Source: Epithemia pelagica (taxonomy: Eukaryota; Bacillariophyta; Bacillariophyceae; Surirellales; Surirellaceae). Taken from it: 64,000 nucleotides of DNA. Shown piece after piece: positions 50,023 through 61,992 of this stretch. Position 1 is the stretch's first letter, and each line of letters begins with the position of its first letter. The translations under genes were made by a program, and so were the position numbers. The DNA is taken from contig OX337228.1 of assembly GCA_946965045.2 (NCBI GenBank), forward strand, positions 5,704,001 through 5,768,000, in the 5' to 3' direction. Below the pieces are notes generated by a model, which saw only the letters and a program-made list of their open reading frames with translations, had not been told where the DNA came from and made no database searches.

Positions 50023-52172
50023 TCAACGTAATGAGTGATGTACACCATTGCGTCGCAGAAAACGCAAACGGATCCTACGACTTTTCTCGCTCTTCTCGCT
50101 CTTCTCGCTCTTCTCGTTCTTGGGCTTCTTTTCATTGTGTTCCTCGGGAGAAGATGTTGGCCTAGAGGTAGGCGAAACAGTGGGCACCGGAGTCACCGGA
50201 GACGATGTTGGCGTAGAAGTAGGCGAAACAGTGGGCACCGGAGTCACCGGAGACGATGTTGGCGTAGAAGTAGGCGAAACAGTGGGCACAGGGGTTGGGC
50301 TCAATGTTGGTGTTGATGTTGGGCGCGACGTGGGCCTTTCTGTTGGCGTCGATGTCGGTTGTTCGGTAGGCGGCGAAGTCGGCCGTGCCGAAGTAGGCGA
50401 AACAGTGGGCACAGGGGTTGGGCTTGATGTGGGTGTTGATGTTGGGCTCAACGTGGGCCTTGCCGTAGGCGTCAGGGTCGGTTGTTCGGTAGGCGGCGAA
50501 GTCGGCCATTCGGTGGGTACCCCAGTAGGTAAATTGGTCGGGGCGGGCGACGGCGGTGCAATCGGCATTGCAGTTGAAGAAGTTGGCGCAAAGGAGGGAC
50601 TTGCGGTAGGCATCAACGTAGGAACAGCCGTAGGTAACATTGTCGGAGACATGGTTGGATCATGAGTTGGTCGAGATGTAGGTGAATCCGTGGGTTGAGT
50701 TGTCGGAGAATCAGTAGGGGCCAAGGTGGGGGAATCGGTGGGGGCAGGTGTGGTGTCGTCGTCAAAGAACGATTTTTCGGATGTGGCAACGCAACTCGGT
50801 CCCTCCTGGTTTATCATAGTGTCCGTGATAATTACCGTGTTATCATGCGAGAACGTCGAACACGCATCGCAAATACTAGCCTGCATTATGGTTTCACGAT
50901 CAGCTAGGCCGTGTGCTCCGTTAAAGTTGTGACCAATCTCATCTGCAGGCGAATGTTAGTTACAATTGTTAGTTATGAGAACCATGTTTTGAATTATTGC
51001 ATTCGAAGCGCGAATCACTTACGGGCTGTGAGAGCAGCTAAATCAGCAATGATATCGCTGAACATCAGCTCGCTACCAGCCAGATTGTAGCCATTGCCGT
51101 GACAAAGCGTGTTGACATACGCGCAGCCGATAGTATCTCCATAATCATAGCCATAGTACAGGTGCCAGATATCTGATTCGTTGAATCGAAGCCCTGCAAT
51201 ACCCGAAGAACTCACAAGTTCGTTCCTGAACTCCCTGAGAAGGCCTTGGCCTTTGGAGCAAAGGTTGTTCTGGTTGTCTTGGATCATCTGGTGGATGGGA
51301 TCAGTGTTTTGGTCGCAAAAGATGATAAGATCCTTCGGCAAGATTTTGATGCAGAGTGCATCATAAATCTCATTGACTTTCTCTAGAACCTGAACGAATA
51401 CAAGTTTGACCAATTCATCTGTACCCCCCAGGTCTAGGCACGTTCGGGAATCGACAACGAAAATTACCTCAACCTCCCAGTATGAATCGCAGGTTGATTC
51501 CGTTAGGGCACGGCCTGGAATCATCATGTCTTCGAGAGCTACGGTCTGTTGCCGTCGACGAAGATTGGATCCCGTAGTGGCATTGGAAGGAGGGTGTACC
51601 GCATGGAGTACCCGGCCAGAGAATTCGCGCTTTTCGGCGATTTCTTTCTTCAGAAGAACATAAGTATCCTGGCCCACCTTGATGATTTCATCGGAGCTCC
51701 TTGATGATGTCACTGCATGCAAAGCGCCTTCGGATGTGAAAGTAACAGCTGCATCGCAGTCTTTGCTCTTGTATATAGCGGGAATGTTGGTGGTTTGCTC
51801 CACATTGTCAACAATAACATGTGACTCATGGCCAAACAGCTTGATTTCTTTTAGACGACTTTTGTCGAACGAGACGAAGCATTCATCGAACCACACTCCA
51901 GTATCTTGTTTTTCGACTAGTACGAGGGGAAGATGGTCTGGGTCTTTGTCCTTGATTCTGTTTTTCTTGATAAACTTCTCAAGCGAGAGGCGTTCTGCTG
52001 TTCGAAAGAAATTGAGTTTGCGCTCACGTCGACTTTGCTCGTCTTGGTCGAACGAGGACGCAGTGTTGTCCATTGCAAATGCCTTACAGTTCAAAGTCAC
52101 CAAGAAAAAGCAGAGGAGCGTGCTGGGGCCAAGAGAGAAAGAGCCATAATGTGGAAGTGATGCAACTTTCAT
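50023..52172 (-). CDS. Secreted M12B-like metalloprotease with PT-rich stalk, copy 2
   Basis: Exons 52172-51023 and 50942-50023, the same structure as copy 1, 689 aa. The signal peptide, the HEIGHNFNGAHG zinc site made by splicing, the PT-repeat stalk and the basic tail are all kept. Only a few residue changes are visible (for example Val for Met in one PT repeat, Asn for Ser before the SEK repeats). Both copies look functional, so gene dosage may be doubled. In this copy the upstream frame is open for another 146 codons without a convincing start; the ATG before the signal peptide is preferred. Confidence 0.85.
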
Positions 52173-52927
52173 GGTGGAAACCGATCTGCAAAAATGCCAC
52201 GTGAAAGACGATGGAAAAGGATTCAAAATATAGCGTAAAGACTTAAATTTCCTTGAAGAAAAAAGACAAAGAAAAGATGAGGGCAGGTCGATCGAAACAA
52301 GGGCGCCCAAAAGGTTTTGAAGAATCAGTAGCACGGAGGTCAATTGGCGAGAAGTGCACCTACCGATTTGCATGAATCGGTTGGTCCTTGACCTCTCCCG
52401 AAAAAAATGAGGACATCTCTCGGTCAAGCGATTACAATCTTCCGAAGCAAATGGTTTGTTGCTCTCAGACGCCGGGTCACTCACGGGTGAATTCAATCCT
52501 TGAATGGGTTGGAGAGTATGGGCGTAAGATGTCATTGATACGGCATGGGTTGGGGGCAGTACGGGGACCATGGCCGACTCATTCACTAAGTGCAGATGCC
52601 ATCCGTTCATTAGATGTTTTCCTTCCCAGTTAGCTTTTATGATTGTGCTTGTTCACGAAACAATTTGACTGGGTCCTTACGGTAAAATTGTTCTCTGATT
52701 AGCCCCTACTGGATATTATTCACGAGGGCAATAGTAACTACTATGATCCAGTCTGAGTTCATTCCATTTCCTTAGGAGATTGAGTTATCTAGAATAATAT
52801 TGCCTATTGATATTGCCCTTTGCACCCCTGATCTCGGGAGCTAGAACACATAGCAAAAGGTGGGATGATAGATAGATGAGTCTTCTCCTCTAGTAGGAGT
52901 ACAGCAGCCGTAGCAGACCAATGCACC
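52173..52927. promoter_or_regulatory. Divergent promoter region, metalloprotease / PHD-PWWP, copy 2
   Basis: 755 bp equivalent of 44669-45451, lacking the 27 bp tandem unit and one A of an A run. Otherwise almost identical. Confidence 0.5.
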
Positions 52928-54386
52928 ATGGCAAGTAAAGATGGACGGCTCATTCAAACGCAAGGGACAAAGTTGAGTCAATCAAACTGGCAAACACGCT
53001 CCACTGCAGTACAAGATCAGCCCTCCCATGAAGTTCCGCAAAATTCTCGTTTCTCAGGGGCAGTAAACAATAACGATACTATCGAGAGAGACGAGAATGG
53101 TGGATCTGGTTGCTTCATTTGTGGACTTGACAACGACCACGACAAGTTGTTGCTTTGTGAGATTTGCAACGGCGAGTACCACACATACTGCCTTGTCCCA
53201 CCTTTGGAAAAGATTCCAGAAAATGAATGGTACTGTGGTACGCCACCTTAATTTGCAATCGTATCATATCATGAATGGACCCGACTGGCAACTGACAAGA
53301 ATTGCTTTTCAGAGCGCTGCAAACAAAGTGACAATTTAGAAGTAATGGTAACAGTTCTTCCCGACGCTTGGAAATCACGATTTGGTGAAATTTGTTGGGC
53401 ACAGGGTGGTGAGTCATTGAACATAAATACTCGAGTGAAATGGATACATCAGATATCTAATGAGTTGCTGAACTGTTTTTTTTTCAGGGGTTGGATATGG
53501 ATGGTGGCCAGCGTGTATTTACGATCCGAGGTTAACGATTGGAGCTGCCCGAGTCGAGGCCACCAAAAATCTGGGGAAGAAACATCTCGTGTATTTCTTT
53601 GAATGCGCCGAAGCTCCCTTTGAAATTTTGCCCGAGTCGAAAATAATGATATGGGAACAAGGAATTCTGGACGATTGTCATCTTGGAAAAACGGCCAAAG
53701 CCAGTTCCAAAGCACGGTTTGCCGCCTTTCGATGTGCCCTCCATGCGGCAAGTATTGAAGAGAGTAAACCGCGTGAATTCCGTCTGGATTGGAACCATCA
53801 AGGAGCTTCGGCGCTCATTCCCCATTCATCACCAGGTGCTTCGGGAGACAAGGATTTGAAAACAAAAGGGAAACGACTGGTCGAACAGGGGAGTTCGGGT
53901 GATCAACGACGAAAGGCTCGCCGTGCTACGACGACATCTGGAGACAGCAAACCAACAAACAGATCGGAAGCTACGGCACGAAAGCCAAATTCATCCAAAC
54001 GAACAAAGACACCGGCGGTAGTTGATTCCGTCATATCCACGGATGGAGAAGAAGAGGATGGCGAAATGTACTGTAAGGTGGTGCGTTCTCGTAATGCTTC
54101 TACTGACAAGGCAAATATTGGCTTTGTGAGGCTCAAATCTCGGAAGCGATCCACATTCTCACAGCTTCGCGGAGTTATTGAAAGCGATTTGGTTCCCGAT
54201 GCCATACCCTCCAACTGGGAATGGCGATTTTTGGTTCCAAATTTGGGTCCTCTCACCATCAAACAAGAATCCAAGTTTGGACCGTTCCTACCCTTTTTGC
54301 GAAAGACGACGAATCCAAGCGAGCTCGGTGATGGGACACTAAAACATCCGGTTGAAGTGGAACTCGTTGAGAAGCACAAACACTAG
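52928..54386 (+). CDS. PHD finger and PWWP domain protein, copy 2 (intact)
   Basis: Three exons, 52928-53237, 53313-53408 and 53488-54386; introns of 75 and 79 bp; 434 aa. The PHD finger (about residues 70-106) has CFICGLDNDHDKLLLCEIC, YHTYCLVPPLEKIPENEWYC; the remaining Cys comes from the spliced exon 2 (ERCKQ). The second splice creates AQGGVGYGWWPACIYDPR, a PWWP-type motif, followed by LGKKHLVYFFE and a helical part. A basic, Ser/Thr-rich linker follows (about 220-310). The conserved-looking C-terminus contains QLRGVIESDLVPDAIPSNWEWRFLVPN. PHD and PWWP modules read histone tails, so a nuclear chromatin role is likely; the specificity is not predictable. Confidence 0.82.
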
Positions 54387-54482
54387 AATGAAAAGATTGC
54401 GTGTTAATAGCAATTTTGGAACGTGGGGAACAGCCTTGGCAATATTCCTTTTTGTATCTATTGAGATTTACAGTGCATCCAA

Positions 54483-54803
54483 TTAATCTTCTCCCGTTTC
54501 CGTTTGGACGCGATTCTCCTTATTCTCTTTTATCAACTCATCAAATTCGGCCTTGAGATGTTGATTGGCAGGATCTAGAAACCATTTTCGCAACTGCATT
54601 CCGGGATGGAGGTAGCCTCGGCAGTGCATACTGGTATAATATGGCTGGTATTTCGGTGGAGGCCGGGCTTGTCGATGTTTGTACTTGTCCGGTCCTCGTA
54701 CATGTTCTCTTAAGGCCAACTTGTTGTAGTGAAAGGTGGTGACGGTTCCTCCGGCAAGGAGACGATCGTAGAATGGATTGGCAATCGGAGCAATTCGCAA
54801 CAA
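54483..54803 (-). pseudogene. uL15m, copy 2, internally deleted remnant
   Basis: Only the last about 85 codons ([20 protein letters not shown] to ETGED) remain, fused directly to former 5' UTR sequence. Compared with 46999-47985, bases equivalent to about 47273-47938 are missing, including the start codon, presequence and L15 core. The junction lies near 54756. Confidence 0.93.
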
Positions 54804-55163
54804 CCATCAAGGGGATCACCGGCCAACGACAGCCGTTCAATGTCAAGAGTTCTTTTGACAAGAAAGATACCCTCAAAGCTATCATCTATCTGACCAAATC
54901 AAAGCGGATCATAGATTCTTCTTCGATCTTGTCAGCGACTGATCTGCGGTAAGTCTTTCGCGAAGATACCAGCTTAGGGATGAGGATAGATGACACTGCG
55001 TGTTGTCAGTACTCCAAGTTGAACCTTGAGATTCATCAATTCAAGAACAACCAATACGGATACATTCTTTCCACCTCACGGCCCTCTCTCTTGAGCCCAC
55101 TGCCACCGACGCGAACGACAAGAGGATACGATTTCCAACAAACAACAACAACAAGTCGAGACC

Positions 55164-56366
55164 ATGAGTAGATGGACAGTCATTGCATTACTGGCAGCTG
55201 GCGCTCAGGCCTTTGCACCTACAACACCTGCTTTGTTGGACCATCGCAAATGTTCCTCGCTCGGCCAATCGACGGTGACCGATGCCGAAGCTACGACAGA
55301 ATCTGCCGATCAGACTGTCATTTCTTCGAATCCTCCAGAGGACACGAAGCGAAAAGTTGTAGAGGAACCGGCTCTGTGGGAATACAATTTTGGATTGCAG
55401 GATCCACAACTGCCATTGCCGCACGGCTTGACGGCTCGTGTGTCGGCACCCGAGACGTATGCGATAACGGAGGAACAGATCCGAACCCTGGAGGAAGATG
55501 GGGTAGTTCATATCAAAGGCGTGTTTGACGAAGAATGGGTGGACTACCTTAGACAAGCAACTGCCTACCAAGTAGGAAACCCACACTTTTGGGCGTTTGC
55601 TGGTACGGCGTCCAAACTGTACGATTACATCCAGCGAAATGTATGGCAAACCAACAAGGCATTTGCGAACTTTTACTACCACTCTGCCATGGGCGATGTC
55701 CTTCGGCAATGTGGTAGAACCGAGGAAATCCGGGTTTCCACCGATTTGTTGATGGTGAATCCCAACAAAGGGTTCAAATGGCATCAGGACAACCAAAATG
55801 GACCCATCACTCCGGAGGAAGGGATCCGATTCTGGATCACCATGGACGAAACACCAAAAGATTATGGTGCCCCTGTCTACCTAAAGGGTTCGCACCGAAA
55901 TACTGCGGTTGACCCTCAAGCTGTGTTTGTTGATATTGAACAAGAGGGATTGGACGAGTATCGTGACGATCGTTTGGAGTTTAGAACAAAGCCGGGTGAC
56001 ATGCTCATTTGGCATCCCAAGACCATTCACAAGATTGATGGACCTGCGGACGGAATTTGGACCAGCTTTCGACGTGTGCTTGGTGGCACGGTCGCCAAGG
56101 GAGGCACTCGATACAGCGACAAACGCGGTACCGGTGGCGTCTTGTCCGATTTGGGGCGTCATGGCATGGAACATGGTGACGCCCTAGATTCCCCCTTTTT
56201 CCCCGTGATTTATCCCAATTTTTCGGACCGGGAGGCTCGTGCACGTGACGCTGGAAATGTTGGAAGGTCTCCGGTCGATATCGTAACCAAAATCGGCGGT
56301 ATGGCCACAGCTGCCTCTGGCGAGAGATTTCGTTCGTTCTTCCAAGTACTTGGAAGCCGGTCGTAG
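55164..56366 (+). CDS. Plastid-targeted phytanoyl-CoA dioxygenase (PhyH) family protein
   Basis: 400 aa, single exon, the intact member of the duplicated pair. The leader MSRWTVIALLAAGAQAFAPT is a signal peptide ending at A16 with F17 at +1, the diatom AFAP-type plastid import motif, followed by a Ser/Thr-rich transit-like stretch. The PhyH core starts near YAITEEQIRTLEEDGVVHIKGVF. It has the iron ligands H207 and D209 in GFKWHQDNQNG, then ITMDETPKDYGAPVYLKGSH, and a candidate third ligand H289 in WHPKTIHKIDG with the 2-oxoglutarate-binding Arg in TSFRRVL. The enzyme should be an active Fe(II)/2-oxoglutarate hydroxylase; relatives act on fatty acyl-CoAs or small metabolites such as ectoine, and the substrate here is unknown. 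The duplication block ends at 55896 inside this gene, so its 3' third is unique. Confidence 0.87.
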   Translation: MSRWTVIALLAAGAQAFAPTTPALLDHRKCSSLGQSTVTDAEATTESADQTVISSNPPEDTKRKVVEEPALWEYNFGLQDPQLPLPHGLTARVSAPETYAITEEQIRTLEEDGVVHIKGVFDEEWVDYLRQATAYQVGNPHFWAFAGTASKLYDYIQRNVWQTNKAFANFYYHSAMGDVLRQCGRTEEIRVSTDLLMVNPNKGFKWHQDNQNGPITPEEGIRFWITMDETPKDYGAPVYLKGSHRNTAVDPQAVFVDIEQEGLDEYRDDRLEFRTKPGDMLIWHPKTIHKIDGPADGIWTSFRRVLGGTVAKGGTRYSDKRGTGGVLSDLGRHGMEHGDALDSPFFPVIYPNFSDREARARDAGNVGRSPVDIVTKIGGMATAASGERFRSFFQVLGSRS

Positions 56367-56506
56367 AACTTGATACACTCCCCATTCCTTTTCCATTAGC
56401 CTCCCCACCTCTGTCAAGAAACATCTTCAAGATGTGAATTAGTCCCCACATGCATCTCTATAACATATAGAATTCTACAAGGATATCATTGTCCAATATA
56501 AGTATT

Positions 56507-59500
56507 CTATGCGGAGGACTCTACCCCCATCTTTATCCAGCCATCCAGCGTTTCTTGACTTATTCCCATTCGTACGACTGACTTTTTGGTTGTTTCAGAT
56601 ATTTCATCTTGGGACGACGGGGACAGAACACCTGACGAAACCAACATCACGACAGCATTTTGGAGATGTTCGGTAGCAAGGCCATGCATTGTTTTACGGA
56701 GTTTTTCGGATATTCCACTTCCGTCTTCCGGGACCTCCGATGAGAGCAATTCTTCTAGTACCGCTAGAATTGCTTTCCACAGAGGAAATAAATGAGATTC
56801 AACATGCTCGTTCAAGGTTCTCGGAAGATGGTGACGAAGAGGTTTGAAGATCAAACCAATGCACAATTCGAACTCGATCATGAGCTCGTCTGTGCTAGGA
56901 ATCGCTCCATGTCCCAATTGCATGCTCACGATACATCTTCCAGCAAGTGGGACACAGATTGCGCTCAAGGCGACGCATTGATGTGATACAGGGACCTTCG
57001 CATTGTGTCTGTCCAGAAAGACGTCTGTCAGCATGGACAATGAATGCTGTCTCACATTCTACAGAGGAAATTTCATTGTCAGACGAGGACGATCAAACTC
57101 GTGCGAGCGCCAGGCCGAGCATTAGACTTACCGACATGCGAGGGTGCTCTGCAGCTTCTGCCAGGGCTTCGACAATTCTTCGCCAACACAAAGAACAGAA
57201 CTCTTCGGTCTTCTCCGGTTTTTCTTCGTTGAGCAAACGCACTTTCTTCTCATTCATCATTTGAATTAAATCCAAGGACGCCAAGCAAAGCTGCGGATAA
57301 TTTCTCGTATCTCCTGCTGCGACCAAAGTTCGCATGCTATCTATCAGACTGCAGGGAATGGCACTTTCCAGATCAGCTGAATTCATGAGCAAATGTAGTG
57401 ATCTGTATGTTTGAACGGCAGAATCATATTCGTCAAGCACGGATGACTGTATTCGCAACGCAGGGAGAGAACAACTTCTTGTTGCGCACCAATTGAAAAG
57501 GGATACAAGCCCATCCCAACCAGACTGACGCAAACTGAGCAGACCGTCGGCATTGGACACCATCCTCCATAGGCCCTCGCTTAAATGCTGGTGAAAAGTT
57601 TCGAGTGGGGCCGGAGCTTTACTTTCCTCTTGTTCCTGACTAATCGGTAGAATGTCCTGCCATGTCGAGAGAATCTCATTGGCCATACCATTTCGTTTCG
57701 TTGAGCACACGCTCAACCTTATCAGGCCTGTTAAGCGCTTCTCCAGTCCCGGATCTGGAGCCACGATACCTTGTGAATGTCTGGTGGAACGCTCCGATAG
57801 AGGCTTGGCGAGCCTTCCTACATAGTGGTCATGGAGCAAATCAGACCAAAGCATTTTCAGTCTATCTCTGTTCTTCAAAGCGATTTCACAAATAAGAACC
57901 TCTGCAAATGCTTCAGATGCCGGGGATACGGGTATGCTCCAGTTGCTGATTGCGGCAAAGGATGGAGTTGAGATCGAGACATCACTAACGGATCTGTCTC
58001 CCATTCCAAGTTTTGCCGGTGTAGAAAATTTGGATGGGTCTATTACCGTCGGCTTGCCATTTTGTGGTCCATTCGGCAGCAAGTCCATGAGCGCCATTAA
58101 GCATTGTTTGATGCTTTCATCATCAAGATATCGGCTATCGGAGATCAAACTCTCGAGTTGACAAGAGTTTTCCAATCGACCTCGCAATCGCGCACGGGCG
58201 GAACGCTGAAATTGATGAGTTTCGTCCGCACGCTCTAAACCTGTGACAGGCATATCCAGGTTTTGGTCCATGTTAATGTTTTCCCGAATCAATTGCGCTT
58301 CGAACATGGCACCGGGACTCAGATGAGCAATGTCCTCACCAAATTCTGCCTCCAGCGCCCCTTCTTGATTAACCTGTTTTCCATTGCCGTCCCCCTCATC
58401 GTCACTCAAAGCAAACTCGTCCCAGATCACAATGTCCTCTTTGCCCGTACCAAGTTCGCCTCCTGTTCCACCTGGTGAGTCTTCGGGTTCATCTACCCCG
58501 AAAATTGCCCTTCCAAAAGCACCGAGCATGGTACTGGCTTTGGACGTCTGTCTCATCTTCCTTTTCTTTACCTCAGCTAGAGCTGCCACGATGCCACTCA
58601 TGTCACCATTAACGGTTGCCGCTGTCCATTGTTTCCGTTGTTCTGTATGAAGGAGATCTTCCTCAGATTCGCGAAGCAGGAAGTTGGGCAATATGTGGGC
58701 ATCTCGAAGTTCGAAGAGAAGGCCGAACAGTCGTTTCCAACAATCAATATCCAGGTCTTCTCCAACTTCGACAGCCGTCCGGACCGCCACAAGAACAGAG
58801 CTTTGTGCTTCGACTGAGTCAACTAACGCATGGGTATTCAATGAGCCAGGGCTAGAACTAGCAGCGTTGCCGCCATGCAAAAGTCCAGAATAATCACACA
58901 CCCATGAATAAATCTTTCTGAAGATGTCCACACGACCAAGTTGCCGCACTCCATGAAGCATTTCCAAACTCAAATCCATTCCCAATCGAGCCCCTTGTAC
59001 TCCAAGCATGACCGCGTGCTGGTTGTTGCTGCCGGCTAAATTGCCTGGGCCTCCATTGGACGCAGGAGCAGAAATGATGGCTCCGTCATCGCTATGCAGC
59101 ATACCTGGACAAAAGCGCCCCGACACGTTCCAGAAAGCTCCAACAGCCGAGAGAACTGGTTTCCATATGTGTTCCTGTAGGTTCGAACACAAATGGGTCA
59201 GGTTCAAAGCTAATTTGCAAAAGAAACAAAACAATGTCAAACAACATAGTACATACCAGAATGAGTTCCGTCAAATCATCTGCATCAGCGGGAGTAGGAT
59301 GCAAGTAAGCTTCGGATGATCCAGCTTCATTTTGTTCCCCGAGCAACTCCTGTTGAACAGCAGCGCTTGCTTGCCTCAACGTATCCTTCCACTTTTCGAC
59401 AGTCATTTGTCCATCGGCTCCTTCGCCTTCTGTTCGGATTTCTTCCTCCTTAATGCTTTCAAAGATGGCAACCAAGTAATCACGAGGCAGTTCTTTGCCT

Positions 59501-61992
59501 GGTTCAATTATATCTCGTCCATAATCAGTATTATTTTTTACAAAGTCGTCAACATTCATCTTCCGGTCTGCCCGAATGTTGGAATTGTGCTGATCTGTGT
59601 TCAACATGATGATACTAAACGACAAAAGGTATGCCGCATCACTTGCTCGTTTCGGGTCCTTTGAAAAAAGAGTCGAAGCCTCTTGACACAATGCGGCACA
59701 CTTGTCTGCAAAGGCCTGTAGGATCCGATCAATCTGTTGAGCCTCACCAGGCAACCGAAAAGCTGCCAAGAACATGCGCAAGCTATCAAGCAAGGACTGC
59801 TCTTGGAAACTAAACAACCCGCAATACGCTTCCAGGCATTCTTTGTGGAACCAATCCATTTGCCAAACGGGTGGACCATTCGAAGATCCTGAATGCGACG
59901 ATGAGGTTGATTTCCCAGCTTCGCCCAGGTAGGCACCCACCGAAGCTTTATCCAGTCCCACAACAACGGCGTGTCGCAGAAATGTGGCAACCTGCAACGG
60001 CGTGATTGGTTCCGATAAAAGGCCACAATCAAGTAAGAACTCGATCCCACGAGAGGACTTGTTGTTAAAAATACGAGCAGCTTTGCGCATAAATCGCTTC
60101 TGGCTCTTGATCGTCTTCAAAAGATGGGTTGTGGTAGTATCGCTTGGTCCATCCGTTGCACATTCGACATGACAAATTTCACGGCTGTCAAGAGGTGCAT
60201 CCGTTGCGGAGGGAATATCCTCACTCAACTTGTTTGAAGTGCGGTCGTCTCGGAACAGACTTTTCATGGATCCCATAATGGCAGCTGCACACAGCTCCTT
60301 GAGATGGGCTGGGACTGGTCTCCAAGGGTGGTCTACTTGAACAAGAGATGTCGTAGGATCACCCGTAGATGAGGCAGCAGATAGGTCATCATTAAGGTCG
60401 TCCAAGCTACTCACACTTCCATGGCTTGCAGGCGGGGGTCCAGGATTGTTGTTATTATTGTTGTTGCTTCCGGAAGAGGCGGAGGCCACAATGGAAAACC
60501 CTTCTTCATTCACCATGCCACCACAAGCCCGGCAAAGTTCCACATAGAGTCCAATCGCTACATCAGAGCGATGCAAATGGCAATCGTAATAGACAAACAT
60601 GGTTTCCAGTGCGCCTCCACCATTGTACTTATCCACAGGCATGGAATGGTCGTGCAAGTGGAACAAGTCCACCAACGATTCGAGAATAATTTCCAATTCG
60701 GCGTCAAAGACCATGTTCGCATGGTAGGCGGCCGCATTGACCGGTTCACGTCGTCGTCGCAACAAGGCCAACGCTCTTGTGTAAAACCCAGTCCAAATTG
60801 CTTCAAAGGGAGCCATCAAGTGCGGTCGCAATGGTTTGCAATTCCACAAGTAAATGATTGTCGCACAAATTTCGGTCAAGACGGCCGGTGAGACCAAATG
60901 CTGCGTGTTCGAGTTACCACCATTGCTGTTCAAGACATTGGGGTTTTCTCCATGGTGCCAAATGGCCTGTCCCGTCATGAGCAAGGACAAACACAAGTCA
61001 TCTTGTACCAAGGGCAAGAGCTCGGCTTCATAGACCTTGGTAAGGTCCTCCTCTACCGCCGTGGGCCACGGGTCGAGTGCCAGTCGCACCAGTCGGAGGC
61101 AGAGCACACGTGTGGCGTCATGCGCCGCGAGGGTTTCTCGTGTCGTACTTTCATCCATGGAAACCGAGTCCACACCACCACCACCTCCAGAATTCATCAT
61201 CATCATCATGGGCGTCAACGGCGTATTGAGCAATTGATGCAAAATAAATTCGAGAATCACTCGAGTTGCCGGTACATTTCCTTGACATGCCTGCACCATT
61301 TGCACGAGAACATCATCAAGATGATATCCCAAAGCCGGGCTGCTGTTCAAAAACGTATTTCGGGTCACAAAAACGGTGTGAAAGGCTTCATGAACAATCT
61401 GCGGGTCCAGAACGCTCTGATTGTTCGTTCCATCACCACCAATTTGCAAGAGCAGACACAAGACATCGGCAATGGCCATTTCGACTGCTTCGTCCTGTGC
61501 CGCATTGGTTTGTTCAAATTTGCATCCCAAAATGCCTCGAGTGACGTGTTCGTTGGCTGGCAAGACGCGGTGTTGAAGTAATCGCCGAATGGATTGGAGC
61601 GCCACAGCCGTGTGAGGTCCAGATGCCCGAGGGTCTGTCACCACCGCCAAGAAGGGACGACCGTAATCCATGGAGGGATGCATGAAGAGCGACCATGTGG
61701 ATGCAGCTTCTTTTCCTGGATCCGTCTGGTCCCCTTTCTCATTGTTCGTTTCTTGATGAGTCACCTCTGTGTTACTTGGAGGATCGGTCTTTTGGTCAGA
61801 AGGATCGTCATTAGGATTGTTGGATGCAATATTGAGATGTCGTTCCAAATCCAAAGGAATACGATCTCGCAATTCCATCAAATCTTGAGCCAGTTCGCCA
61901 CGAGCAATGTGTGGGGGTCCACCACGCAAGGAGGTCAGAACAATCCTTGCTTCTTGGCAGAGAGCTCGCGCTGCATCCACAGACGTTGGCAT
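56507..61992 (-). CDS. GBF1: Sec7-domain ARF guanine-nucleotide exchange factor, GBF1/GNOM type
   Basis: Three exons, 61992-59257, 59174-57132 and 57058-56507; 82 and 73 bp phase-0 introns; 1776 aa. The N-terminal DCB and HUS helical regions (about residues 1-600) contain poly-Asn, poly-Met and Ser-rich inserts. The Sec7 domain (about 625-830) has RKAARIFNNKSSRGIEFLLDCGLL, then FLAAFRLPGEAQQIDRIL with the catalytic glutamate finger, SFSIIMLNTDQHNSNI and GKELPRDYLVAIFESI. The first splice joins TELIL to EHIWKPVLSAVGAFW; a nearer acceptor gives the wrong phase. The C-terminal HDS helical regions fill the remainder. Such large GEFs activate ARF1 on Golgi or endosomal membranes for COPI recruitment. 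GBF1/GNOM is favoured over BIG by overall layout, but this is not certain. Confidence 0.88.

Larger units (their letters stand above)
49056..55896 (+). repeat. Tandem segmental duplication, copy 2 (about 6.84 kb)
   Basis: Second copy of the 41551-49055 block, in the same orientation and directly abutting. It is shorter mainly because about 666 bp of the uL15m gene are gone. Beyond 55896 the intact dioxygenase gene continues into unique sequence. Confidence 0.95.

Noticed and set aside
51015-52610. N-terminally extended metalloprotease copy 2 (531-codon first exon)
   Set aside because: The extension is open by chance; the signal peptide after the ATG at 52172 and the shorter copy 1 frame support the internal start.
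59171-59180. GGTTCGAAC-like tRNA B-box in the ARF-GEF intron
   Set aside because: No A-box or cloverleaf around it; a chance match.
59171-59256. Alternative splice acceptor (AAATTAG) in the first ARF-GEF intron
   Set aside because: It puts the next exon out of phase with the strong donor; the CTACAG acceptor before 59174 gives an in-frame join.
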